In this document: piece by piece, positions 16,732 to 25,034 of the stretch
Numbering within the stretch: position 1 is the stretch's first letter
Layout of the letters: the number at the start of each line of letters is the position of its first letter
NCBI RefSeq assembly: GCF_900188485.1
Contig: NZ_FZPH01000009.1
Span: forward strand, 62,001-126,000
DNA: 64,000 nucleotides
Direction: 5' to 3'
DNA from: Asanoa hainanensis
GTDB taxonomy: Bacteria; Actinomycetota; Actinomycetes; Mycobacteriales; Micromonosporaceae
Made by a program: the position numbers and the translations under genes
The notes under the pieces: generated by a model
Seen by the model: the letters and a program-made list of their open reading frames with translations, nothing else
The model's database searches: none
What the model was told of the DNA's origin: nothing

Positions 16732-18170
16732 TCACTCGCGACAAGCTCTACATCGGCGGCCAATGGGTCGCACCGGCAGAAGAGAACCTGCTCGAGATCC
16801 GCTCACCGCACGACCAGTCGGTGCTCGGCCGCGTCGCCCAGGCGCATCCGCGAGACGTGGACAGGGCCGTGGCCACGGCCCGAAAAGCCTTCGACGACGG
16901 ACCCTGGCCGCGCACCGACCCGGCGGACCGCCAAGAAATCATTCGGCGGCTCAACGCGCTGCGCGAGGCCCGGGCCGACGAGATCGCCGAGGTCATCTCG
17001 GCGGAGAACGGCTCGGCGGGCTGGTTCACCAGGCTCGGCCAGCCGTTCCTGACCCGCCAGGTGAACGCCTACCTCGCCGCGGCCGAGGGGTTTGGCTGGG
17101 AGGAGGTCGTGCGACCCACGGACCCGGCCGTCGCCTTCGACACCATCGTCCGGCGCGAGCCGATCGGCGTGGTCGCCGCGGTCATCCCGTGGAACTCGCC
17201 GTTCTCGGCCGCCACCGCCAAGCTCACGCCCGCCCTGCTGGCCGGCAACACCGTGGTCCTCAAGGTCTCGCCGGAGAACTCGCTGAGCATGACGCTGCTG
17301 GCGGACCTGTGGCACGAGGCCGGGCTGCCGGAGGGCGTGCTCAGCATCCTGCCGGCGGACCGGGACACCAGCGAGTACCTGGTCTCCCACCCGGACGTGG
17401 ACAAGATCGCCTTCACGGGGTCGACCCGGGCCGGGCGGCGGATCGCCGCGATCGCCGGCGAGCAGCTCAAGCGGGTCAGCCTGGAGCTCGGCGGCAAGTC
17501 CGCGGCCATCATCCTGGACGACGCCGACGTGGCGGCCGCCGTCCAAGGGCTGCGGTTCGGCTCGCTGGCCAACAACGGCGAGGCGTGCATCCTGCAGAGC
17601 CGGATCCTGGCGCCACGGAGCCGCTACGACGAGGTCGTCGCCGCGCTGAAGGACATGGTGGAGTCGCTGAAGGTCGGCGATCCGGCCGCTCCCGACACGT
17701 TCGTCGGACCGATGATCAGGCCAAACCAGCAGGAGCGGGTGCGCGACTACATCCGCACCGGCGTCCGGGAGGGCGCCCGGCTCGTGACCGGCGGCCCCGA
17801 GGTGCCGCCAGGCCTGGAAACGGGCAACTACGTCACGCCCACGCTCTTCGCCGACGTCCACAACGGCATGCGGATCGCCCGCGAGGAGATCTTCGGCCCG
17901 GTGCTGGTCGTGATCCCGTACGACGACGAGGACGACGCGGTCCGGATCGCCAACGACTCCGAGTACGGCCTGTCCGGCGGCATCTGGTCGGCCAGCACCG
18001 ATCGGGCACTGAACGTGGCCCGCCGGTTGCGTACCGGCACCGTCACCCTGAACGGGTCACCGATGAGCTTCGACGGGCCGTTCGGCGGCTACAAGGCGAG
18101 CGGAATCGGCCGGGAGTACGGCGTGGTGGGCCTGACCGGCTACGTGGAGCACAAGACGGTCACGCGTTAG
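16728..18170 (+). CDS. NAD(P)-dependent aldehyde dehydrogenase
   Basis: A 480-residue ALDH-superfamily enzyme that oxidises an aldehyde to the acid. The oxyanion Asn is in VIPWNSPFS, the general base Glu in SLELGGKSA and the nucleophile Cys in NNGEACILQSR; FTGSTRAG is the cofactor loop and EIFGPVL is conserved near the C-terminus. Full length, intact. It is translationally coupled to the upstream SDR (4-nt overlap). The tail overlaps a convergent small gene by 4 nt. Confidence 0.95.
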   Translation: MITRDKLYIGGQWVAPAEENLLEIRSPHDQSVLGRVAQAHPRDVDRAVATARKAFDDGPWPRTDPADRQEIIRRLNALREARADEIAEVISAENGSAGWFTRLGQPFLTRQVNAYLAAAEGFGWEEVVRPTDPAVAFDTIVRREPIGVVAAVIPWNSPFSAATAKLTPALLAGNTVVLKVSPENSLSMTLLADLWHEAGLPEGVLSILPADRDTSEYLVSHPDVDKIAFTGSTRAGRRIAAIAGEQLKRVSLELGGKSAAIILDDADVAAAVQGLRFGSLANNGEACILQSRILAPRSRYDEVVAALKDMVESLKVGDPAAPDTFVGPMIRPNQQERVRDYIRTGVREGARLVTGGPEVPPGLETGNYVTPTLFADVHNGMRIAREEIFGPVLVVIPYDDEDDAVRIANDSEYGLSGGIWSASTDRALNVARRLRTGTVTLNGSPMSFDGPFGGYKASGIGREYGVVGLTGYVEHKTVTR

Positions 18171-18385
18171 CCGCGCGCCGGCCCCTGGTAGTCGGGGGCG
18201 ACATAGACCGGGAGGCGGTCGTCGCCGCCCGAGCGCACGTACCGCCGGGTGTAGTTGACGTGTCTCGGGCGCACACCGTCGAAGGTGGGCACCGCGAAGT
18301 GCAGCGGCAACCGGCCCGCGGACTGGCGGGTGGGGGTGACGTCGTGGCGCTGGTCGTGCCAGGGACCGCCGAGGAAGAGCACCAT
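18167..18385 (-). CDS. Small hypothetical protein (72 aa)
   Basis: A short frame beginning MVLFLGGPWHDQRHDV and continuing to NYTRRYVRSGGDDRLPVYVAPDY. The FLGGPxHxQ opening followed by a Tyr/Arg-rich end resembles small uncharacterised actinobacterial proteins. Its ATG overlaps the stop of the upstream methyltransferase (ATGA), the best argument that it is translated. No signal or membrane segment. Function unknown. Confidence 0.6.
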   Translation of the reverse strand: MVLFLGGPWHDQRHDVTPTRQSAGRLPLHFAVPTFDGVRPRHVNYTRRYVRSGGDDRLPVYVAPDYQGPARG

Positions 18386-19032
18386 CACGGCCGCGCTCCG
18401 GGGTGGCGAGGCGTGAGCACGCTGGCGGCGGTTACATAGGTTTCTTCGCCGGTCGCGGGCGACACCGGATACGTCATGACGACCTGCCAATCTCGGGAGG
18501 GGATCCGACCACGGCCCGGGTCGCCGGCGAGGACCAGCGTGTCGCGGCGGGCGGCTGTGAGCAGGAAGGGAAGGACCTGGTCGGCGAGTTGGTCATCGTA
18601 GAACGCATCGCCCGCCAACACCACGTCGGCCCGGATGTCGAGCACGGCCTCGGGTGTCAGGTCCAGGAGGTTGGTCGAAAGGGGTACGACGTGCACGCCG
18701 TTCGCGCGGGCGTTGGCCCGGATGGCGGCGGGGGCGTAGGGATCGATGTCGTTGGCGACGACGACGGCGGCACCCGCCTTGGCCGCCGCGATCGCGACGA
18801 GGCCTGACCCGGAACCCAGGTCTAGCACCCGGCGGCCGGCGACGGTCTCGGGCGCGTCGAGCACATAGCGGGCGACGGCCTGGCCGCCGCCCCATGCCGT
18901 GGCCCAGAAGGGTGCCGGAAGGTTGTGGCCCACCTGGGCCTCCAACCGAGCCCAGAGGATCGTCGGATCCTCGGCAAGGAAAAGGCGCACCTCAGGTACG
19001 AGCCGCGCCGAGGTGAGTCGGAGACCATCCAT
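18385..19032 (-). CDS. SAM-dependent methyltransferase (NNT1/METTL-like class I)
   Basis: About 215 residues starting at ATG 19032; a longer frame exists upstream but it runs antisense to the cold-shock gene. Motif I is VLDLGSGSGLVAIAAAKAG, followed by VVVANDIDPYA (motif II acid) and ADVVLAGDAFYD. The opening LPAPFWATAWGGGQAVARYVLD is typical of the ETFB-lysine/NNT1-like methyltransferases, which modify a protein lysine or small molecule. The target is unknown. Translationally coupled to the small gene downstream. Confidence 0.85.
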   Translation of the reverse strand: MDGLRLTSARLVPEVRLFLAEDPTILWARLEAQVGHNLPAPFWATAWGGGQAVARYVLDAPETVAGRRVLDLGSGSGLVAIAAAKAGAAVVVANDIDPYAPAAIRANARANGVHVVPLSTNLLDLTPEAVLDIRADVVLAGDAFYDDQLADQVLPFLLTAARRDTLVLAGDPGRGRIPSRDWQVVMTYPVSPATGEETYVTAASVLTPRHPGARP

Positions 19033-19138
19033 GTCAATCCCCGCTCTGATGTTGTCCGGGCCGACGCCCGGGGTTCTGTCGGTGGCCGTGCCCCCGTGCA
19101 CGGAAAGTGACCAGGGGCACGGCCGCGACAGGTCTAGA

Positions 19139-19342
19139 TCAGATGGTGCGGATGTTCGCGGCCTGCGGGCCCTTCTGGCCCTGCTCGACGTCGAACTCCA
19201 CGCGCTGGTTCTCCTCGAGCGACCGGAAGCCGGACGCGGCGATGGCGGAGAAGTGGGCGAACACGTCCGGGCCGCCACCATCCGGGGTGATGAAGCCGAA
19301 CCCCTTGTCAGCGTTGAACCACTTGACGGTGCCTTGAGTCAT
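19139..19342 (-). CDS. Cold-shock protein (CspA family)
   Basis: A 67-residue single-domain RNA/ssDNA-binding chaperone. It begins [18 protein letters not shown] with RNP1 KGFGFI, then RNP2 DVFAHF, and ends with GPQAANI as in other family members. GAAAGG precedes the ATG. The leader holds a small GC-rich hairpin (CCCGCA-CCG-TGCGGG at 19367-19381), and cold-shock genes commonly carry structured 5' leaders that control translation; that role here is inference. Confidence 0.95.
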   Translation of the reverse strand: MTQGTVKWFNADKGFGFITPDGGGPDVFAHFSAIAASGFRSLEENQRVEFDVEQGQKGPQAANIRTI

Positions 19343-19435
19343 TTCTTAAAACCTTTCGGAATGGCGCCCGCACCGTGCGGGGACCGTAATTGCCGAACTC
19401 ATCCATCCCGACCGGTTGACCCGGCACAACACAAA

Positions 19436-19461
19436 ACGCCCGTGGCTGGAGACCCGGGCGT
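19436..19461 (-). terminator. Rho-independent-like terminator after TetR gene
   Basis: On the minus strand ACGCCCG pairs with CGGGCGT around a 12-nt loop and is followed by TTTTG. It lies between the TetR stop (19517) and the cold-shock gene (19342), so it would separate the two transcription units. Confidence 0.6.
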
Positions 19462-19516
19462 CTGCAAGGTATGAACGTGAAACCGCAATACCTGTACTTT
19501 AGCACGCCCTGCCGGC

Positions 19517-20152
19517 TTAGTTGACCAGGGTCCGCGAGTCGTCCGGCACCTGGAGCAGGTCGAGGGAGTTGCGCCAGAGGGTGTCGAGCTGCTCGGGGTC
19601 GTTGAGCAGCTTCGCCAGCAGCACGCGGCCCTCGATCTGGGCCACGATCGAGCGCGCGGCCTCGCGGCTGTCGACCGCCGGGCCGGCCTCGCCGAGGTCC
19701 TTCGCCTGGGTGACGACGGCCTCGATCAGCTCGATCTGGGCGTCGAAGATCGCCTGGAGCCGCTCCCGGATCTCCGGGGCCTGGTTGCTGAGCTCGAGGG
19801 CGAGGTTGCCGAACATGCAGCCGACCACCACGCCGGAGCGCTGCTGCGCGACCCGCTGCACCTCCTCGGTGACCTCGAACAGGTCGTGCAGCCGCCGCAG
19901 GGGGCTGGCATCGGCGTTCAGCACCGCTTCCCACTCGGCACGCTGGGCCGCCCAGTGCTCGTCGATCACCGTCAGCGCGAGCGCCTGCTTGGACTCGAAG
20001 AAGTAGTAGAAGCTGCCCTTGGGCACCCCGGCCGCCGCGCAGATCTCCGCGACGCCCAGCGCCGAGTAGCCCCGCTGCTCGATGAGCACCTTGGCCGCCT
20101 CGAGGATCTTGTTTCGCGCGTCACTTGTCCGTCCCACCCTTGGAGAATACAT
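19517..20152 (-). CDS. TetR/AcrR-family transcriptional regulator
   Basis: A 211-residue regulator. The DNA-binding domain is ARNKILEAAKVLIEQRGYSALGVAEICAAAGVPKGSFYYFFESKQALAL and the C-terminal domain (TEEVQRVAQQRSGVVVGCMFGNLALELS ... IRERLQAIFDAQIELIEAVV) is the one seen in AcrR/NemR-like sensors of electrophiles; its single Cys in GCMFGN could be reactive, but that is speculation. It is divergent from the SDR at 20229 with two operator palindromes in the gap. Confidence 0.9.
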   Translation of the reverse strand: MYSPRVGRTSDARNKILEAAKVLIEQRGYSALGVAEICAAAGVPKGSFYYFFESKQALALTVIDEHWAAQRAEWEAVLNADASPLRRLHDLFEVTEEVQRVAQQRSGVVVGCMFGNLALELSNQAPEIRERLQAIFDAQIELIEAVVTQAKDLGEAGPAVDSREAARSIVAQIEGRVLLAKLLNDPEQLDTLWRNSLDLLQVPDDSRTLVN

Positions 20153-20189
20153 GACCGGTCGTCTAGCTTCTTAGTCGACCAGTCGTCTA
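20148..20189. promoter_or_regulatory. Two TetR operator palindromes
   Basis: Two 18-bp imperfect palindromes, TACATGACCGGTCGTCTA (20148-20165) and TAGTCGACCAGTCGTCTA (20172-20189), share the core GACCRGTCGTCTA and begin 24 bp apart. The first overlaps the TetR start codon, favouring autorepression; both lie upstream of the divergent SDR. Confidence 0.65.
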
Positions 20190-20228
20190 CCGGCGACATC
20201 CAGTCGGATTTGCGAGGTTAAGACAGCT

Positions 20229-20948
20229 ATGAGCACCACCAACGCAGCGCAGAAGGTCGTCGTCATCACCGGTGCGTCCCAGGGCATCGGGGCCGGCCTC
20301 GTCGAGGCATACCGCAAGCTCGGGTACGGCGTCGTGGCCAACTCCCGCTCGATCACCCCCAGCACCGACCCCGACGTCGTGACCGTGCCCGGCGACATCG
20401 CCGACAAGGCCACGACCGACGCCGTGATCGCGGCCGCGCTGGACCGGTTCGGCCGGATCGACACCGTGGTGAACAACGCCGGCGTCTTCATCGCCAAGCC
20501 GTACACCGACTACACCGCCGAGGACTACGACCTGGTCTTCGGTGTGAACGTCGCCGGCTTCTTCAACCTGACCCAGCGCGCCATGCCCCACCTGCTGGCC
20601 AGTGGCGGTGGCCACATCGTCAGCATCACCACGAGCTTCGTGGACCAGCCGAACTCCAACGTGCCGTCCGTGCTGGCCTCGCTGACCAAGGGTGGGCTGA
20701 CCTCCGCGACCAAGTCACTGGCCATCGAGTACGCGAACCGGGGCGTACGGGTCAACGCGGTGGCCCCGGGCATCATCAAGACCCCGATGCACTCGCCGGA
20801 CTACTACCCGACGTTCGACGCCCTGCACCCGGTCGGCCGGATGGGTGAGACGAGCGACATCGTGGAGGCGGTGCTCTTCCTGGAGTCGGCGCCGTTCGTC
20901 ACCGGCGAGATCCTGCACGTCGACGGTGGTCAGAACGCCGGCCACTGA
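20229..20948 (+). CDS. SDR-fold protein lacking the catalytic Tyr
   Basis: A 239-residue SDR-like protein with intact nucleotide-binding TGASQGIG, the NNAGVF motif, SITTSF at the catalytic-Ser position and the usual PGIIKTPMH and GEILHVDGGQNAGH end. At the Tyr-x-x-x-Lys site it reads VLASLTKGG: the Lys is present but the Tyr position is Ala. This group is common in proteobacteria and actinobacteria and may be non-catalytic or use another acid. A GGTTAAGACAG leader precedes ATG 20229, with no strong Shine-Dalgarno. Probably controlled by the divergent TetR. Confidence 0.9.
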   Translation: MSTTNAAQKVVVITGASQGIGAGLVEAYRKLGYGVVANSRSITPSTDPDVVTVPGDIADKATTDAVIAAALDRFGRIDTVVNNAGVFIAKPYTDYTAEDYDLVFGVNVAGFFNLTQRAMPHLLASGGGHIVSITTSFVDQPNSNVPSVLASLTKGGLTSATKSLAIEYANRGVRVNAVAPGIIKTPMHSPDYYPTFDALHPVGRMGETSDIVEAVLFLESAPFVTGEILHVDGGQNAGH

Positions 20949-20963
20949 GCCGGGGTTGGGTTT

Positions 20964-20989
20964 GGGGGCGGCGCGGACGTGCCGCCCCC
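20964..20989 (+). terminator. Strong terminator hairpin
   Basis: A perfect 9-bp stem GGGGGCGGC / GCCGCCCCC with an 8-nt loop lies 15 bp after the SDR stop. It has no T-run, as is common in high-GC actinobacteria. It isolates the downstream STAND gene. Confidence 0.65.
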
Positions 20990-21075
20990 ACCTCTGAGAA
21001 AATTGGATCTCCCGTTGGGAAACCGGGCCGGGTGGAGGTAGTTTCGGCGTTAATCGGGGGATGTGATGGTTTTTC

Positions 21076-23622
21076 ATGGCAGGCTGGGGCGACTCCGTGA
21101 TCCAGACTCCGGATCACCGACTACGCATCTTCATCTCTTCGGCGGTCGAGGAACTGGAACCTGAGCGCCTCGCCGTCCGGGACACCATCGCCCGGATGCG
21201 CCTGGTGCCGGTGATGTTCGAGCTCGGCGCCCGCCCCGCCGGCGGCCCCGAGGTCTACCGCGAGTACATCGACGCGAGCCAGCTCTTCGTCGGCATCTAC
21301 TGGGAGCACTACGACCACGCCGGCATCGAGGACGAGTACCTGGCCGCCGACCAGCTCCCCAGGCTGATCTACGTCAAGACCCCGGCGCCCGGGCGCGACC
21401 CGCGCCTTTCCGCGCTGCTCGACCGGATCCGCGACGACGCCCGGGTCAGCTACCGGCAGTTCCGCGACGCCGACGAGCTGCGCCGGGCCGTGGGCGAGGA
21501 CATCGCCCTGCTGCTCAGCGAGCGGTTCAACCCGAACGGCACCGAGCCGCCGGCCGACGCGCGCGTGCCCCTGCCCCTGCCGGTGGCACCCAACCGGCTG
21601 CTCGGCCGCAGCGCCGAACAGCAGGCCCTGACCGACCTGCTGACCGACCCCCAGGTGCGGCTCGTGACGCTCACCGGCCCCGGCGGCGTCGGCAAGACCC
21701 GGCTGGCCCTGGCCCTCGGCACGTCGCTGCGCGAGAAGTTCACCGACGGGGTCGCGTTCGCCGACCTCTCCGCGGTCATCGAACCGGACGCGGTCGGGAT
21801 GACCATCGGCAACGCGCTCGACCTGCGGACCATGCCCAACCAGTCCGCCGTCGACAACGCGGTCGCCTACCTGCGCGACCGCTCGGTGCTGCTCATCGTC
21901 GACAACATGGAGCACGTCACCGCCGCCGCGACCGAGCTGTCCGCCATCCTCGACGCGTGCCCCCGGGTCACGATCCTGGTGACCAGCCGGGTCCCGCTGC
22001 GGCTGACCGGCGAGCACGTCTTCGACGTACCCCCGTTGCGGGTGCCCCTGGCGACCGACGACCCGACCGTGGCGATCGGCCGCGACGGCGCCGCCCAGCT
22101 GTTCGTCGAGCGGGCCAAGGCGGTCAACGCCGGCTTCCGCTACGACGCCGACGGTGCCGCCGCGATCGTCGAGATCGTCCGCCGGCTCGACGGGCTGCCG
22201 TTGGCCATAGAGCTCGCCGCGGCCAAGGTCCGGGTGCTGCCGCCGCGGGCCCTGGTCGACCGCCTCACCCGCCGGCTCGGCACGCTGACCGGGGGCGCCC
22301 GCGACCTGCCCGCCCGCCAGCGCACCCTGCGGGACACCATCGACTGGAGCTACCAGCTGCTGCCGCGCGCCGAGCAGGAGATGTTCGCCCGCTTCGGGGT
22401 CTTCTCCGGCGGCTTCGACCTCGACGCGGCCCGGGCCGTAGCCGAGATGAAGGACCGGTACGCCGGCCTCGAGTCGCTCACCGACCTGATCGAGAGCAGC
22501 CTGGTCACCCAGGACAACCGCGGCCCCGAGCCGCGCCTGTCGATGCTCGGCGTCGTCCGCGAGTTCGCGCTGGACAAGCTCCGCTCGGACTTCGACTGGG
22601 AGGACACCCACGAGCGGCACGCCCGCTACTACCTCGCCTTCGCCGAGGCGACCGCGCCGCCGGTCGGGCAGACCTCGACCGACCCCGCCGCCGTCGACCT
22701 GCTGGAGCACGAGCACGACAACCTGCGCGCCGCCATCAACTGGTTCATCGACAAGGAGCAGATGGTCGAGGCCGTCCGGCTCGGCTGGATGCTCTGGCCG
22801 CTGTGGTGGCTGCGCGGCCACATCGACGAGGGATCCCGGACGGTCCGGCGGATGCTCGAGCACGCGGACGCCGCACCGCGCCGCACGTACGCCCACATGC
22901 TCTTCGGCGATGGTGCGATCGGTTTCCTCAGCGGCGACCAGGAGCGCGCCCGGGTGCAGCTCGAGCGGGTCCTGCCGATCCTGCGCGAGGTGGGCGACCA
23001 GGACGTCAACGCCCGGGCCGCGGGCATGCTCGGCCAGCTCGCGCTGACCCGGGGCGACTACGACGAGGCGCGCGTCCTGCTCGGCGAGACCAAGGAGATC
23101 AGCGAACGGATCGGCGAGGTGTGGATGGCCGCGCTCTACCACACCCGGCTCGGGCTGGTGCCCTTCAACGAAGGCGACTACGAGGCCGCGGCGGCGCAGT
23201 TCACCGACGGACTGCGGACGGCGCGCAAGACCGACGACCACCTCGGCGAGGTCGTGGCGCTCTACAGCCTCGCCGTGACGGCGACCGCGGCCGGCGACAC
23301 GGAGGGCGCGGCCCGGCACCTCGCGGCGGGGCTGCGGCTGTCGGCCGCCGCGGGCGACGAGGCCGGCACCGCCCTCTACCTGTCGGCGTTCTCGGACCTC
23401 GCGGCCCGCAAGGGCGAACCGGCCCGGGCGGCGCGGCTGGCGTCCTCCGCGCGCAAGCTGCGCGCCTTCGCCGGCAGGGCGTGGATGCAGGCGTACGTGC
23501 TGCCGTGGCCACACCTGGGCGCCGACCTCGACGCGCGCGACTATATGGAGGCCCGCGAGCAGGGCTACGCCGACACCCTGCAGTCCGCCGTCGCCTACGC
23601 CCTGAGCGACATCGAACCCTAG
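21076..23622 (+). CDS. DUF4062-NB-ARC-TPR STAND ATPase (copy 1)
   Basis: An 848-residue signal-transduction ATPase. Residues ~15-150 match DUF4062 (LRIFISSAVEELEPERLAVRDTI ... PVMFELGARPAGGPEVYREYI ... QLFVGIYWEHY). The NB-ARC core has Walker A GPGGVGKT (201-208), Walker B LLIVDN (272-277), TSRVPLRL and GLPLAIELAA, then a winged-helix segment (TLRDTIDWSYQLL). About 300 C-terminal residues are TPR-like helices. The ATPase/TPR part resembles AfsR and LAL regulators, but no DNA-binding domain is visible; DUF4062 takes the effector place. ATG 21076 is used; GTG 21097 would also keep DUF4062. Two related copies lie at 39491 and 42082. Confidence 0.88.
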   Translation: MAGWGDSVIQTPDHRLRIFISSAVEELEPERLAVRDTIARMRLVPVMFELGARPAGGPEVYREYIDASQLFVGIYWEHYDHAGIEDEYLAADQLPRLIYVKTPAPGRDPRLSALLDRIRDDARVSYRQFRDADELRRAVGEDIALLLSERFNPNGTEPPADARVPLPLPVAPNRLLGRSAEQQALTDLLTDPQVRLVTLTGPGGVGKTRLALALGTSLREKFTDGVAFADLSAVIEPDAVGMTIGNALDLRTMPNQSAVDNAVAYLRDRSVLLIVDNMEHVTAAATELSAILDACPRVTILVTSRVPLRLTGEHVFDVPPLRVPLATDDPTVAIGRDGAAQLFVERAKAVNAGFRYDADGAAAIVEIVRRLDGLPLAIELAAAKVRVLPPRALVDRLTRRLGTLTGGARDLPARQRTLRDTIDWSYQLLPRAEQEMFARFGVFSGGFDLDAARAVAEMKDRYAGLESLTDLIESSLVTQDNRGPEPRLSMLGVVREFALDKLRSDFDWEDTHERHARYYLAFAEATAPPVGQTSTDPAAVDLLEHEHDNLRAAINWFIDKEQMVEAVRLGWMLWPLWWLRGHIDEGSRTVRRMLEHADAAPRRTYAHMLFGDGAIGFLSGDQERARVQLERVLPILREVGDQDVNARAAGMLGQLALTRGDYDEARVLLGETKEISERIGEVWMAALYHTRLGLVPFNEGDYEAAAAQFTDGLRTARKTDDHLGEVVALYSLAVTATAAGDTEGAARHLAAGLRLSAAAGDEAGTALYLSAFSDLAARKGEPARAARLASSARKLRAFAGRAWMQAYVLPWPHLGADLDARDYMEAREQGYADTLQSAVAYALSDIEP

Positions 23623-25016
23623 CGTCCCTTGTGGACAGCTTGGGCCAGGCGGCGGACCGCCTCGTCCATCAGGTCCGGCTGGGCGGCGGCGTAGGTCAGG
23701 CGTAGGTGCGGGGCCGGTGGTTCGGCGGCGAACCACGGGCGGCCCGGGAAGACCACGACGCCTTCCGCTGCGGCGGCCGCGGCCAGGGCGACGTCGTCGG
23801 TGCCGTACGGTAGGCGGGCCCACAGGTGCAGGCCGCCGCGGGGGATCGGTGGGTCGGCGAGCTCCGGCAGGTGCCGGCGGAGTGCCGCCAGCAGTGCGTC
23901 GCGGCGGGCCCGTAGGGCCGTGCGGAGGAAGCGGCGGTGGCGGGCCCAGGCGGGTGCGCTGACGAACTCCAGGGTGGCCTGTTGGAGCGGGCCGGTGACG
24001 AAGAAGTCGTCGAGCAGTCGCGCGGTGCGCAGCCGGGTGCCGGCCGGGCCGCGGGCGCCGATCGCCGCGACCCGTAGGCCCGGCGCGGCCGACTTGGCCA
24101 GGGAGCGCACGTAGACGACGTGGCCGTCGGGGTCGTCGGCGGCCAGCGGCGGTGGCGCCTCGCCGTCGATGGTCAGGTCGCGGGCGTAGTCGTCCTCGAT
24201 CAGGAAGGCTCCCGCTTCTCTGACCGCGGCGGCGACCTGCGCCCGGCGGTGTGTTGCCAGCGTCGCGCCGTGCGGGTTGGCGTGCAGCGGCTGGCAGTAG
24301 AACAGGCGCGCGCCGGTGCGGTCGAACGCGGCCGCGAGGTGGTCCGGGCGCACGCCGTCGGCGTCGGCGGGCACCGGCACCACCTTGAGCCCGGCCGCGC
24401 GCGCCGCCGCCAGCGTGCCGAGGTAGGTCGGCGACTCGACGAGCACGGTGTCGCCGGGCGCCACGAGCGCCCGCAGCGCCGTCGACAGGGCGGCCTGGCC
24501 GCCGGGGCAGATCACCAGGTCGTCGGGGCGCAGGCCGCCGCCGGCCTCGCGCGCGAACCAGGCCCGCAGGTCGGCGTTGCCCTCGGCCGGTCCGCGTTGC
24601 CAGGCCGCGGGTTGCCGCGCGGCGCGGGCCAGGGCGGCACCGAGCGGGGCGGCGGGTTGCAGGTCCGCGTCGAGGTAGCCGCCGGAGAGCGGGATCGACC
24701 CGGCGGGCGGCAGGGCCAGCAGGGCGCGCATGTCGTCCTCGCCCGGCCGTCCCGGGCCGAGCGCGACGGTCTGCCAGGACAGGTCGGGGACGCGGCGGTC
24801 CGGTGGCGCGGCCGCGACGAAGGTGCCGCGGCCCGGCCGGGTCTCGACCAGGCCTTGCGCGACGAGGTGGCGGATCGCCTCGGCGACGGTGACCGGCGAG
24901 GCCTGGTGGCGGGCCGTCAGCTCACGGACCGCCGGGAGGCGCGTGCCGGGCTCCGCCGCCGCGACGGCCGCGCGCAGATCTTGGATCACGCGGGCCGCTG
25001 CGTTACTGTCATTCAT
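23619..25016 (-). CDS. MocR-type GntR/aminotransferase-fold transcriptional regulator
   Basis: A 465-residue fusion of an N-terminal GntR winged helix (LPAVRELTARHQASPVTVAEAIRHLVAQGLVETRPGRGTFV) and a fold-type-I PLP domain with CPGGQAALSTALRAL, ESPTYLGTL, IEDDYARDL and the PLP Lys in VRSLAKSAAPGLRVA. MocR regulators bind PLP or an amino compound and often control a divergent exporter or PLP-synthesis gene; here the neighbour is an EamA exporter. ATG 25016 gives a sensible start right before the winged helix, yet shares two bases with the exporter's start. Confidence 0.9.
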   Translation of the reverse strand: MNDSNAAARVIQDLRAAVAAAEPGTRLPAVRELTARHQASPVTVAEAIRHLVAQGLVETRPGRGTFVAAAPPDRRVPDLSWQTVALGPGRPGEDDMRALLALPPAGSIPLSGGYLDADLQPAAPLGAALARAARQPAAWQRGPAEGNADLRAWFAREAGGGLRPDDLVICPGGQAALSTALRALVAPGDTVLVESPTYLGTLAAARAAGLKVVPVPADADGVRPDHLAAAFDRTGARLFYCQPLHANPHGATLATHRRAQVAAAVREAGAFLIEDDYARDLTIDGEAPPPLAADDPDGHVVYVRSLAKSAAPGLRVAAIGARGPAGTRLRTARLLDDFFVTGPLQQATLEFVSAPAWARHRRFLRTALRARRDALLAALRRHLPELADPPIPRGGLHLWARLPYGTDDVALAAAAAAEGVVVFPGRPWFAAEPPAPHLRLTYAAAQPDLMDEAVRRLAQAVHKGR

Positions 25017-25034
25017 GAGAAGCAAGAGTAACGC
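25000..25034. promoter_or_regulatory. Inverted repeat spanning both divergent start codons (MocR site)
   Basis: GCGTTACT at 25000-25007 faces AGTAACGC at 25027-25034, a perfect 8-bp dyad centred on base 25017, exactly where the MocR and EamA start codons overlap. GGTAACGG recurs at 25050. MocR proteins bind repeats of this kind in their divergent promoters. Confidence 0.55.
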
